48,879 nt of DNA from a virus, in IMG/VR virus record IMGVR_UViG_3300035211_000070, positions 1-48,879 of that record; one strand, given 5' to 3'. The notes below the pieces were generated by a model. It worked only from the letters and a program-made list of their open reading frames with translations, was not told the DNA's origin and searched no databases. Position 1 is the first letter of the stretch. Each line of letters begins with the position of its first letter. The translations under genes and the position numbers were made by a program. Shown in pieces: positions 28,001 through 34,203 of this stretch.

Positions 28001-28770
28001 CGGCGTGGTTTATGGGCGGTGGGAAACTCCACGAGTTCGATAAGGTTAAGGGATTGGCGAATCAGTATTACGACTTACAGGGCCGGATGCGGAAAGCTGC
28101 GCAGAAAAAGAATGAAGCTATCCGCAAGGGTGATGTTGAGCTCCAAAAGAAATATACGATACAAGAATACGCACTGAAGAAGCAGCGGGACGAGTTCAAA
28201 GCGAGATGGGACCATGAGCTTGAGGTATATAAACAGCAGGCGACGGAGCGCAAGGAAGAACGGAAAACCGCAAACGCCCTGTTGGGTGAGGACTATTACC
28301 GGAGATACAAACGGTCTCAGCTTACCGGAACCCCCGTCGAGAAATTGCCATCACGTAAATTCGATGAGCCTGTCAAAAAAGAGCCGACCATGGTTGACGT
28401 GCTCAAAAAATACATCGAGGAAAGCGGTTACACTCCCGAGGAGATCAAAGAGCTTGAGATGTCGCCGGACGACCTAATCACCTTTTTGAACATACCGAAG
28501 GGGGCATTACCGAAGGAAAAACAAAAGAAGTCAAAGCCCAAGAAGCCCTCAGTTGCGGAAGTAATCCAAGAGTATGCTGACAAAAGGGGCTGGACCAAGG
28601 ACGAACTGGAGGCGCTGGATTACTCCAATGAAGAGCTAATCAATATGCTTAAAATACCGAGAGGTGAGCTTAAGAAGGCCCGCAAGAAGAAAACAAGTCC
28701 CGGCTCTTTTCTGCGAAAGTTAGGGCTGTCTAAAGAGCAGGCCGAAGAGTTCACTGATAGATTGAGGTAA
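25021..28770 (+). CDS. Very large internal virion/ejection protein, polyvalent-protein-like
   Basis: This 1249-residue protein is the second longest in the genome. An N-terminal helical part is followed by Gly/Ala-rich hydrophobic helices (about 135-190, LSALNILPGLGVAKGG). The central region (about 595-760) includes NVLALHPGFWTANIATDLSL and a later AMIDYGDLSHFTQSMKNIDPF segment. It resembles domains in 'large polyvalent proteins' and internal virion proteins carried with phage DNA. The C-terminus has two related SAP-like helical repeats: DVLKKYIEESGYTPEEIKEL and EVIQEYADKRGWTKDELEAL. Each is followed by an N-x-P-[KR]-G-[AE]-L ending. A role in DNA ejection is inferred. Confidence 0.6.
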   Translation: MPETWQDIIEQLKAAREYDPTYRASGHVMGLLSKLDKPDNVLRAYAYHALANDDMDLVERINRAWQQKDEYSWGDVLGIPRPNEEYYKRVGAINQALKAMPEADQPGFRQSLMNDAEESRDSLLDYTQKGGARLGLDMVLSALNILPGLGVAKGGAKAAQGLSKTAKAAEGVKGWRAGRGFVGGKLAGSKYIDPILHYDVGKHMPWLDRAKQATSKATGKLGEKWAASPTGQAFGGPMSGRFQDLESGYQTAAAHAQGLKEVGMEKAATAKKKLDKLTRELKITTPKAKEDYYRQIIQAIERPGEPTNVDPRALGIMTPLRVHDLELAKMSQAAGKPYGREMSLIRDVLQDPNMPVGYYPHMLGQEGREFFKKGTGIPGVEASALRDEPHRTLQRLVDPEALEHRQLMDVGDTVVGKVSDPRTGVIKRTVDGKQQLFRQVGDELVPVEAIPASLEEATTAYSHLQGKFIEKPIEAFALHSQKAADKIGLFNALDAMKNTTIKVKKAEIGPGGQKIMKEIDSPLLVPVGPNMPEGFRPLNVKGLEGWATHGVPANRFENIARGKMDPSAMIGALDASMKMMEKSPAGEWLGRYRRAWARNVLALHPGFWTANIATDLSLAYMSGVNNLPMRIGESTAVLSGVKRPVIKGLPNEVLAKMARDYRVTGSSWAESMQYGDIAREIEPRLASQARRWAEMTGDRVDRAIGRGIERVGHGWEDLNNWAFKHGSKTSDMVRMAVFIDQLKKAKKAGNILSDDVIARAAQYSKEAMIDYGDLSHFTQSMKNIDPFISWYQGIIKRTLKDVIKKPERLNRASKFFDFVLEPMDPESMEAAPEYIKDMNPVTGIMGRSFGGGKNPLMLGLSRFTPWGTPEQLYRDPVGSLWETAAPYIKTPIGLGTNYNTFFGQNIDPQAQSGVGAMVNPMLDPSGEFNQWSVAYRKPFGLNMPAAWDYALSNLLPQGRTLKEVETLGRAFSKAMGYPIWQDPGAPELTPKAATAWFMGGGKLHEFDKVKGLANQYYDLQGRMRKAAQKKNEAIRKGDVELQKKYTIQEYALKKQRDEFKARWDHELEVYKQQATERKEERKTANALLGEDYYRRYKRSQLTGTPVEKLPSRKFDEPVKKEPTMVDVLKKYIEESGYTPEEIKELEMSPDDLITFLNIPKGALPKEKQKKSKPKKPSVAEVIQEYADKRGWTKDELEALDYSNEELINMLKIPRGELKKARKKKTSPGSFLRKLGLSKEQAEEFTDRLR

Positions 28771-28772
28771 CA

Positions 28773-29057
28773 ATGCAACTCGACCCAGAAGCACTCAAAA
28801 TGTTAATGATGAGCGGTCCGGTCCGTGACCCCAACGACCCAAGGATATACGAACGGGGCCAGCAGATGATACAGGGGATGCCGTCAACGAGGCTGGACGA
28901 TCCTATGCAAGCGGCTCCTGCGCAACAGGGTATCAGTCCCGAACTCATACAGGCCTTAATTATGTATCTGAAGAAGCTGGAAATGCAGGGGAATGGTCCG
29001 GAAGGTCAAAACGTGCCGTTTTTAGGAGGGGGGCCGGTGTTACCCAGCCCCCGGTGA
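28773..29057 (+). CDS. Small proline/glutamine-rich protein ending the late operon
   Basis: This is a 94-residue protein with ATG behind GAGGT, 2 nt after the giant gene. It is rich in Pro, Gln, Met and Gly and probably flexible, with one short helix (SPELIQALIMYLKKLEMQ). It is the last rightward gene; its stop (29055-29057) lies only 2 nt from the stop of the convergent gene at 29060, leaving no room for a separate terminator. Function unknown. Confidence 0.6.
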   Translation: MQLDPEALKMLMMSGPVRDPNDPRIYERGQQMIQGMPSTRLDDPMQAAPAQQGISPELIQALIMYLKKLEMQGNGPEGQNVPFLGGGPVLPSPR

Positions 29058-29059
29058 AC

Positions 29060-29260
29060 CTAGTTAATCTCCACGTGGGGTTCAATACTGTAGCCTCGCA
29101 GGTTATTGATGAGTTTGTCTTGGAATTGTGAGATCGCCTCTCTCTGTATCATGTCATACGTTGCGATGCATTCCTGAGAGCAGAAAGCGTGCCCGTCGTG
29201 CTGAATCAACTCTGATATATTCCCAAACGGGAATCCGCAGATTAAGCATTCTTGGTCCAT
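29060..29260 (-). CDS. Small zinc-binding (MYM/FCS-like) protein
   Basis: This 66-residue protein has C5-x-x-C8 and a later H25-x-x-C28-S-x-x-C32, so HAFCSQECIATY reads like a treble-clef or FCS-type zinc finger. It has a GGAG site before ATG 29260. It is the last gene of the leftward accessory operon. Likely binds nucleic acid or protein; no precise role. Confidence 0.65.
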   Translation of the reverse strand: MDQECLICGFPFGNISELIQHDGHAFCSQECIATYDMIQREAISQFQDKLINNLRGYSIEPHVEIN

Positions 29261-29270
29261 GGTATTCTCC

Positions 29271-29756
29271 TTATACGCACACCAGTCTTGTTATCTCACG
29301 GGGTTCTGTAAATGTCCCGGTCCCAACCACCCTACATAATTCTGAATTCTCAATGTTGGCATAAACAGAAAGTCTCTTGCCGTTGCCCCAGAAGTCGTAT
29401 ATGGCAGCGCCCTCATACTCACGTGAGACCTCACTTGATAACCCATGTTTTTCTATGAGCGGCTCTATGTGTTCCTCCAAAAATAAAAGGACTTCCCATG
29501 AAATCGAATCGCTGGGGCCAAGGTATAAATTGAGGACCACGGAGTTGAGGTACCAATAGTCATCAGAGCTATAATGAACACTAACGCACCGCTCCTTGAT
29601 CCCGGCTTCCTGCTCTACTTCACTCCATCCACATGAGGCAAGGATGGCATCCAGGAGGAGTTCCTTGCTTCGCTCCCAATTAGCCCGTATGTGATTAATT
29701 TTCTTTTCCATCCTGTCCCTATGCAAGGACATTCCAAGCGTTGTCTCCGTTTCCAT
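29271..29756 (-). CDS. Hypothetical protein next to the recombinase
   Basis: This 161-residue protein has ATG 29756 behind GGAGG. It is a mixed alpha/beta protein with one long helix at the N-terminus (MEKKINHIRANWERSKELLL) and several beta strands after it. No recognised family, membrane segment or metal site. It begins 4 nt after the recombinase stop, so they are co-transcribed and possibly related in function. Confidence 0.6.
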   Translation of the reverse strand: METETTLGMSLHRDRMEKKINHIRANWERSKELLLDAILASCGWSEVEQEAGIKERCVSVHYSSDDYWYLNSVVLNLYLGPSDSISWEVLLFLEEHIEPLIEKHGLSSEVSREYEGAAIYDFWGNGKRLSVYANIENSELCRVVGTGTFTEPREITRLVCV

Positions 29757-29760
29757 ACGA

Positions 29761-30444
29761 TTAACCTCCGATCATATCCGGCCATTTTGGAGCCCACACC
29801 TCGCCGTTCCGGGGGAAGCGTGAGCCTGGGATTGATTGTTGGTACAGGTTGGCGGTCATTTCAATGTTGGCGTGCCCTAGCTGCCCTTGTAGATCCTTCG
29901 GAGTGATGTAGCGGGCTACCCCGTTTGCGTCGGGGAAGGGGATCTTGGGGGCGTAGGTAGCAAACGATCGTCGTCCCGTGTGAGTTGGTAGATGACGAAT
30001 CCCCACGGCTTCCAACACTTCATGCCACCAGTTGTCGGCGGTTTTGGGAGCTATACACGTATAGTTTGGCCATTTAGATTGACCGGCAAACATGTACGGA
30101 TTGGCGTGCTCTTCACTGCTCCATCCCTTGCGGTGCTCTTCGATGCGTTTTATGAACAGGGGCTCAAATTGTGGGAGCATTTCAACCTCACGGGGCCTAT
30201 CGCCTTTGCCCACCACATAGATCAGCGGCACGGGGAACGTGGTGCAGTGCTCCAGTCTGACCTGACGAGCTTCAGACATGCGTAGCCCCGTGCATAGTAT
30301 CAACCCCACGTAGAAAGCACGGTAGTACCAGTCCTCATCGGTCCAGTGCTCGTTGAACCACGCCCAGAATTGGCACAGCTCGTCGTCAGTGAAGATGAGC
30401 TCGTGTATGGGCTTATGGTTTTTCTTATTGCGCTTCTTAGCCAT
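29761..30444 (-). CDS. Catalytic-domain-only tyrosine recombinase
   Basis: This 227-residue protein has the full active site of the tyrosine recombinase family: R55 (CTGLRMSEA), K80 (VVGKGDRP), H155-x-x-R158 (HTGRRS), H191 (LGHANIEMT) and the nucleophile Y201. Family members cut and rejoin DNA at specific sites. Usual phage integrases are 320-400 residues and carry an N-terminal core-binding and arm-binding domain; both are missing, as only about 15 residues precede the catalytic fold. No attachment site or excisionase is visible beside it. It could resolve genome multimers or invert DNA rather than integrate the phage. Confidence 0.85.
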   Translation of the reverse strand: MAKKRNKKNHKPIHELIFTDDELCQFWAWFNEHWTDEDWYYRAFYVGLILCTGLRMSEARQVRLEHCTTFPVPLIYVVGKGDRPREVEMLPQFEPLFIKRIEEHRKGWSSEEHANPYMFAGQSKWPNYTCIAPKTADNWWHEVLEAVGIRHLPTHTGRRSFATYAPKIPFPDANGVARYITPKDLQGQLGHANIEMTANLYQQSIPGSRFPRNGEVWAPKWPDMIGG

Positions 30445-30453
30445 GTGATGATC

Positions 30454-30921
30454 CTATAACGACCCACTTAACAGGTGAATTAGCGCTCCGTAGTTGTGAT
30501 CAAGCTCATCAGGTATCCCGCACCGAGCACACGCCTTAAAGAAAGCCTGTAAAAATGCCCCCCTTATCGTTGGGCTGGGATCATGTAAGTCTGTAAGTTT
30601 TAGGTATGCAGCTTCATACCTTGCTGCAACTCTTATCCCCTTCCCTAGTTGCTCGCATTGTTTTTCCAGCCATTCTAAAGATGGACTGGACGGTGATCCA
30701 TGATGAGCGCAGTCGAAGCCATATTTCATGCTACCGTCTTTCTGTTTTTGGGCATACGTTATCCCCCCATGTACGGGGGCCCATGTAAGGATGCCGCCAT
30801 AGCCCCTCTCTTGGGTGGGCCGTACGGGAAAAGTCACATACCCACAATAATGGCCATAATCGACTATTTCAAAAGTCAGTCCATCTTTCTCCCAGACTTT
30901 GATTATTTTGGAAGCTTTCAT
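30454..30921 (-). CDS. Conserved-type phage protein of unknown function
   Basis: This 155-residue protein resembles a common phage family of unknown function with a HYCGYVTFP beta segment and a GFDCAH motif (about residue 67-72), possibly metal-binding or catalytic. ATG 30921 follows GGAGAG. It lies between the recombinase gene and a coiled-coil protein gene in the leftward accessory operon. Confidence 0.65.
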   Translation of the reverse strand: MKASKIIKVWEKDGLTFEIVDYGHYCGYVTFPVRPTQERGYGGILTWAPVHGGITYAQKQKDGSMKYGFDCAHHGSPSSPSLEWLEKQCEQLGKGIRVAARYEAAYLKLTDLHDPSPTIRGAFLQAFFKACARCGIPDELDHNYGALIHLLSGSL

Positions 30922-30930
30922 AACTCTCTC

Positions 30931-31371
30931 CTACAGGTCAATATCCAGCGCCCGTTTCCATTCCTTGCGCCGGTCATTCTGGCGTTTACGCAGGATGGTT
31001 GTCACCTTTTCTGCGTCCTGGCAATCTTCCTCCATAATGCGTTCCATCTCTTCCAAAGAGTTGGCCCATCGAGCTTGAGCGTCAACCATCTTCTCTTGAA
31101 AATCTGTTAACTTACGCTGAAAATAGCCACCTGATCGCATGGTTAAGCCATTCTCTTCTTTTTCTGGTTGCTCGGCTGAAGGTGATTCCTGTTCACATGA
31201 TCCAGCCTGTATTTCATCAACGTCTTGCTTCGTTTTGTGCATGGTTGTGCTCCATTGTGGCGTGCCAATTGCCGAGTCATTGAGTTGTGGGCCTTGGGTT
31301 GAGTCAACGATTACCTGCTCTACTGGAGCGGGCTTGGTGTTATTCTTCTTGGTCTTGTCTTTGGCTGGCAT
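30931..31371 (-). CDS. Coiled-coil protein
   Basis: This 146-residue protein has a basic, Lys/Pro/Thr-rich disordered N-terminal half (KDKTKKNNTKPAP) and a helical, charged C-terminal half (about 80-140) with Gln/Glu/Arg heptads. No family recognised. Start follows GGAGG and the gene is 5 nt upstream of the next in the operon. May act as an oligomerising or adaptor protein. Confidence 0.55.
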   Translation of the reverse strand: MPAKDKTKKNNTKPAPVEQVIVDSTQGPQLNDSAIGTPQWSTTMHKTKQDVDEIQAGSCEQESPSAEQPEKEENGLTMRSGGYFQRKLTDFQEKMVDAQARWANSLEEMERIMEEDCQDAEKVTTILRKRQNDRRKEWKRALDIDL

Positions 31372-31376
31372 TAGTC

Positions 31377-31577
31377 TTACTCCTCCCCTCTTAGCGTTCC
31401 GGCTTTGCTGTGTCTTAAGTTAATTAGGGTGGTGAGAGTGGCGCTGAGCGCCTGATCACGCGTAGCGAGTTTAATGTCAAGAAGGGTGGCCCCGTTTAGT
31501 GAGACCTGAGCTGAATAGTTATCTGAACCAGATTCAGCCTGTCCTATAGTTGCCATGATTGTTTCATTGGCTGGCAT
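31377..31577 (-). CDS. Small hypothetical protein
   Basis: This is a 66-residue protein. I place the start at ATG 31577, where GAGGAGGTAACC precedes it, instead of an upstream ATG at 31634 that would overlap the next gene by 53 nt. It has alternating beta strands and a helix (ATRDQALSATLTTLINLR). Its first residues resemble the N-terminus of the protein encoded at 30931-31371 (MPA-K/N). Function unknown. Confidence 0.55.
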   Translation of the reverse strand: MPANETIMATIGQAESGSDNYSAQVSLNGATLLDIKLATRDQALSATLTTLINLRHSKAGTLRGEE

Positions 31578-31581
31578 TAGG

Positions 31582-31962
31582 TTACCTCCTCGCTTTGTTT
31601 TGGGCCCACAGGTCGTGAGCGATTTTAATGGCATGCTCCCTATCGGTTGCCCAGCATTGCGCCCCCCATCTCGACTGTGCTTTCCCGAAACGAGATCTTA
31701 CGTATTCTATCTCGGCTGGACGAGGGAACCGGTCAGAGATGGCGCTATCCACGTCTAAAATATTCCCGTCATCATCAAGGAACACTTTCCAGAACAGCTT
31801 GTTTTCGGTTGCTGGACCTGGGAAGTCCAGACCCCACTCTTCAATATAGCCCCCTAAGCAACAATGGTCCCTGAATCGTTCTGCATTTTTCTTTGTGGAG
31901 AATACTCCGTATATTGAATAATCAGAGTAATCCCCGTCAGTCACAATGTAGATGGTTGCCAT
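31582..31962 (-). CDS. Phage protein of the Y-x-V-T-x-G-x-Y-S-D-Y type
   Basis: This 126-residue protein uses the ATG at 31962, which overlaps the TAA of the upstream gene (TAATG). It contains TDGDYSDYSIYGVFSTKKNA near the N-terminus, a pattern I know from many unrelated phage genomes where the function is unknown. The conserved Asp/Ser/Tyr core may form a small catalytic or binding domain. It is part of the leftward accessory operon. Confidence 0.7.
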   Translation of the reverse strand: MATIYIVTDGDYSDYSIYGVFSTKKNAERFRDHCCLGGYIEEWGLDFPGPATENKLFWKVFLDDDGNILDVDSAISDRFPRPAEIEYVRSRFGKAQSRWGAQCWATDREHAIKIAHDLWAQNKARR

Positions 31963-32738
31963 TATAATGTCCCTTCCCACACTATTTCTGCCTTTGGGCC
32001 AGCATGGAGCCTCCACATTTTACCATCGTATGATGGGACAAGACCTGCTTCCCATAGCGTGGCTGCACACAGGAACGGGTTCTCAGTGACCCTTTTTGAG
32101 CCTAATTTCCATTGTTTCAGCTCAAAAAAACTGCCTATATATGCCCCAACGCTGGCCCTAACGCTGTACCAAACGCTGGCCCTAACGCTGTCCCAAACGC
32201 TGTCCCAAACGCTGTCCCAAAGGCTGTCCCAAACGCTGTCCCAAAGGCTGTCCCAAAGGCTGGCCCCAACGCTGGCCCTAACGCTGGCCCTAACGCTGGC
32301 CCCAACGCTGTCCCAAAGGCTGGCCCCAACGTTGGCCCCAACGCTGTCCCCAACGCTGGCCCACTCCCTTAAAAGCGCCAGTTCTTCAACTGTAACCTCG
32401 CCGTGTCTCTCAACCTCAAATGGGTTAATGATCTGCTTTATTACCAGTTCTGGAATGATCGTCTTGAAATCTAATTTTAGCAGTTTTTCCCCCACTTGGG
32501 CAGAGTCGTCCTTTGTATTGATCTGGTCTATGGCAAACGTTTTGGACAGTGGATTGAACTCGTATTTGTTCAGGGTGTCTTCTTTGCTACCACCGAATCC
32601 GAAATAGTCTGCAATGCTGGAATGGCTATCCGGTTCGTAGTTTTTAGGGTTGTTTACTCTCAGTGCTGCCCGATGTTTTGCGTCGAAATAAAGCAGCTTA
32701 CCTCTGCCGTTAGAACAGCAGGAAAAAAATGTGCACAT
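31962..32738 (-). CDS. Phage protein with tetrapeptide W-D-S-V/R-A-S-V repeat domain
   Basis: This is a 258-residue protein. I chose ATG 32738 with AAAGGAG upstream over an earlier start at 32837 that would overlap the neighbour. Residues 1-120 ([34 protein letters not shown]) match a known type of phage protein of unknown function. Residues about 125-200 consist of some 18 four-residue repeats ([16 protein letters not shown]), encoded by 12-bp DNA repeats. A C-terminal domain follows (about 205-258). Repeat arrays like this form solenoids that often bind DNA or proteins, sometimes mimicking DNA. Copy number likely varies by slippage. Confidence 0.7.
   Translation of the reverse strand: MCTFFSCCSNGRGKLLYFDAKHRAALRVNNPKNYEPDSHSSIADYFGFGGSKEDTLNKYEFNPLSKTFAIDQINTKDDSAQVGEKLLKLDFKTIIPELVIKQIINPFEVERHGEVTVEELALLREWASVGDSVGANVGASLWDSVGASVRASVRASVGASLWDSLWDSVWDSLWDSVWDSVWDSVRASVWYSVRASVGAYIGSFFELKQWKLGSKRVTENPFLCAATLWEAGLVPSYDGKMWRLHAGPKAEIVWEGTL
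32147..32362. repeat. 12-bp tandem repeat array (about 18 units)
   Basis: Units of AACGCTGTCCCA and variants (ACG/AGG, GTCCCA/GGCCCT/GGCCCC) repeat about 18 times without interruption, each encoding four residues on the minus strand. The array leaves several other frames open on both strands, which is a by-product of the repeat period. Likely length-variable by slippage or recombination. Confidence 0.85.
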
Positions 32739-32757
32739 AGTCTCTTTACTCCTTTCT

Positions 32758-32773
32758 GGGGCCTGGCGGCCCC
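32758..32773 (-). promoter_or_regulatory. GC-rich hairpin upstream of the repeat-protein gene
   Basis: Perfect stem GGGGCC-tggc-GGCCCC (plus-strand reading) lies just after the gene ending at 32782 and about 20 nt before ATG 32738, next to the AAAGGAG site. There is no T-run, so it is not a typical intrinsic terminator. It may serve RNA stability or processing between the two genes. Confidence 0.45.
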
Positions 32774-32781
32774 GTGGTGTG

Positions 32782-33042
32782 TTATAACGGATAAGTATCA
32801 CCAGTAGGCGCAAACCACTTGCCATGCTCACGGGCAAACTCTACTTTATCAATGAGTTCATCCCAATTGCCAACCACCACCTCAACGTCCATGGTCCCGT
32901 ATTGAGTCGGCACTAAAAAATAGACAAGCTCAACCATCCCCCGCCACCTGTTGTTTCCCAGGAACTGTTCAAGCTCTTCAAATGTCTCAAACGATTTTTC
33001 TGCTGTGTCGCTTGCCTGTGCTGTCAATTTGTACCGCTGCAT
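32782..33042 (-). CDS. Small hypothetical protein
   Basis: This is an 86-residue protein with ATG 33042 preceded by GAGG. It has an alternating strand/helix pattern, with two clear helices (TFEELEQFLGNN and WDELIDKVEFAREHG). No recognised family. Part of the accessory operon between the HTH-SWIM gene and the repeat-protein gene. Confidence 0.55.
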   Translation of the reverse strand: MQRYKLTAQASDTAEKSFETFEELEQFLGNNRWRGMVELVYFLVPTQYGTMDVEVVVGNWDELIDKVEFAREHGKWFAPTGDTYPL

Positions 33043-33133
33043 GTTTGCCTCATTTCGATTAAGCCGCGATAGCTACAAAGCCCGCGGGCTTGGTGTTATT
33101 TACCCCCACTGGCTTGCACCGGTGAGGCGCAAC

Positions 33134-33544
33134 CTAAGACTGAGCCATAACTGCTTCGATATGTTTGCAGCTCCGACCGTGTTTCCCCGCCGGACAATCG
33201 CAGTGCATGCCACCGCCATACTCAGCGTCCTCGTACCCGGCATCCCATACATGATATGTGTTTCCGGAACTGCTTACGACATCCCAACTATCTTCGCTAG
33301 TTTCCGTGATATTCAGGATTGTGTTTTTCTGTTGTCGTTTGCGGGGTTTGCGCTGTTTAGGTCGCGGATGGACTCTCGCATATTCAGCCGCTTCTGCTTC
33401 GATTCCCATATCAATTACGCGGGAGGCACGGATAACCGAGATACCTAACAGTTTAGCTATTTCCCGCTTTCTATCTCCAACACCAGGCCCCCAGCCTAGC
33501 GCCCTCAATTCCTCTACACGCTGAATGAGTTCTTTGTTTGTCAT
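33134..33544 (-). CDS. HTH-SWIM zinc finger protein
   Basis: This 136-residue protein uses ATG 33544 behind AAGGAGGG; an upstream start would run into the promoter. Residues about 24-45 (DRKREIAKLLGISVIRASRV) form a helix-turn-helix. Residues about 60-75 are a basic Arg/Lys linker. The C-terminal part has the SWIM motif C115-x-C117-x8-C126-x-H128, a zinc finger seen in transposases, Rad51-associated proteins and nucleic-acid binders. It is the first gene behind a promoter whose -10 overlaps the operator shared with the Cro-like regulator. It is likely itself a regulator or a DNA-handling protein. Confidence 0.75.
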   Translation of the reverse strand: MTNKELIQRVEELRALGWGPGVGDRKREIAKLLGISVIRASRVIDMGIEAEAAEYARVHPRPKQRKPRKRQQKNTILNITETSEDSWDVVSSSGNTYHVWDAGYEDAEYGGGMHCDCPAGKHGRSCKHIEAVMAQS

Positions 33545-33562
33545 AACATTTCCCTCCTTGTG

Positions 33563-33586
33563 TGTGTTGCGTATTGCCATAATACA
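33563..33586 (-). promoter_or_regulatory. Operator, copy 2 (core GTATTgccatAATAC)
   Basis: Identical over 24 bp to 3443-3466. The palindromic core is at 33571-33585 and covers the -10 hexamer of this promoter. It links expression of the accessory operon to the Cro-like regulator operon. Confidence 0.75.
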
Positions 33587-33607
33587 CAATTAGTCCCCCC
33601 GTTTCAA
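33579..33607 (-). promoter_or_regulatory. Leftward promoter of the accessory operon
   Basis: Read on the minus strand: -35 TTGAAA (33607-33602), 17-nt spacer, -10 TATTAT (33584-33579), first gene start at 33544. The -10 is inside the operator. Confidence 0.7.
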
Positions 33608-33816
33608 CAAAAGTTTCCAAATAAAATGTAAGTTAGTCGAAACACCAAGGAACATCAAGCACATAACTCCCCGCACGCCTCCTACAAACACGAACATAAT
33701 ACGAAGAAATTGTAAAAAGTTTGTAAAAAATGAAAAGCGAGCACAAAATGGCAGGCCCGCATAATAGCAGCTTATATTCAAGAAAGGAAATACAACAACA
33801 AGACTAACAAGTTATA
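33608..33816. other. AT-rich intergenic region upstream of the accessory operon
   Basis: About 210 nt between the gene ending at 33817 and the promoter. It is AT-rich with several T-runs on the minus strand (for example TTTTTTACAAACTTTTTAC) and no strong hairpin. A 63-residue minus-strand frame (33590-33781) lacks sensible composition and covers the promoter, so I do not call it. Confidence 0.4.
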
Positions 33817-34053
33817 TCATCCTTTGTACGCGCTCGGTGCGGTTTCGGCGCACTTGCTACAGGGCAGCTTAGAACCATGTGTCTCACACCAATCGCCCGT
33901 CGTTACATCATCGGCAAATGCGTAGTATTCAAACCATTCATCACGAATGAAATCATAGCGGGACATGCCATACTGATGACACACTACACGAGCATTATCT
34001 GCTATTGCTGCCCAGGTTTGCTTCGGCCACTCCATGAAGCGGAGAGAAAGCAT
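33817..34053 (-). CDS. Hypothetical protein, possibly part of a frameshifted gene
   Basis: This 78-residue product includes a C-terminal C-x-x-H and C-x-x-C pair (CETHGSKLPCSKC), a possible zinc site. Upstream of its ATG the same frame stays open with plausible sequence (HQAINYWSEGYLTIDQ), but the stretch has no start codon with a ribosome site. The gene at 34059-34184 runs in another frame across the same DNA. The two may therefore once have been one protein. Confidence 0.5.
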   Translation of the reverse strand: MLSLRFMEWPKQTWAAIADNARVVCHQYGMSRYDFIRDEWFEYYAFADDVTTGDWCETHGSKLPCSKCAETAPSAYKG

Positions 34054-34058
34054 TTGAT

Positions 34059-34184
34059 CTATAGTGAGATATCCCTCCGACCAGTAATTGATAGCCTGAT
34101 GAATTCGCCTTCATCTAGAACCCCATGTTGATGAGCCTTAAGAAACAAATCGCCTAACTCCCGACAAAATTCAACGTATGTCAT
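34059..34184 (-). CDS. Small TYxEFC-motif protein, possible N-terminal half of a broken gene
   Basis: This is 41 codons with a GAGGAC site before ATG 34184. It begins MTYVEFCRELGDL, like the starts at 575-772 and 40905-41276. The frame ends in TAG at 34059-34061. Shifting by two bases near 34101-34105 (around GGCGAATTC) gives a frame that continues smoothly into the protein at 33817-34053. That makes a frameshift mutation, sequencing error or programmed shift possible. A short independent protein is also possible. Confidence 0.5.
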   Translation of the reverse strand: MTYVEFCRELGDLFLKAHQHGVLDEGEFIRLSITGRRDISL

Positions 34185-34203
34185 TTAGTCCTCACAAAAA
34201 AGG

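Noticed and set aside
29041-29070. Bidirectional terminator between convergent operons
   Set aside because: Only two bases separate the stops and no stem with T-runs could be built; C-runs and G-runs are part of coding sequence.
29761-30921. Attachment site (attP) next to the recombinase
   Set aside because: No tRNA-like 3' end or clear direct repeat core was seen around the gene; cannot be supported from one sequence.
32147-32362. CRISPR array at the 12-bp repeats
   Set aside because: Units are contiguous with no spacers.
32059-32607. Long plus-strand frames across the 12-bp repeat array (also 32112-32372)
   Set aside because: They arise because the 12-bp period lacks stop codons in several frames. 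They have no ribosome sites, and the minus-strand frame has a real N-terminal domain and start signal.
33590-33781. Minus-strand frame of 63 residues
   Set aside because: Overlaps the promoter of the accessory operon, no proper start site, unnatural composition.
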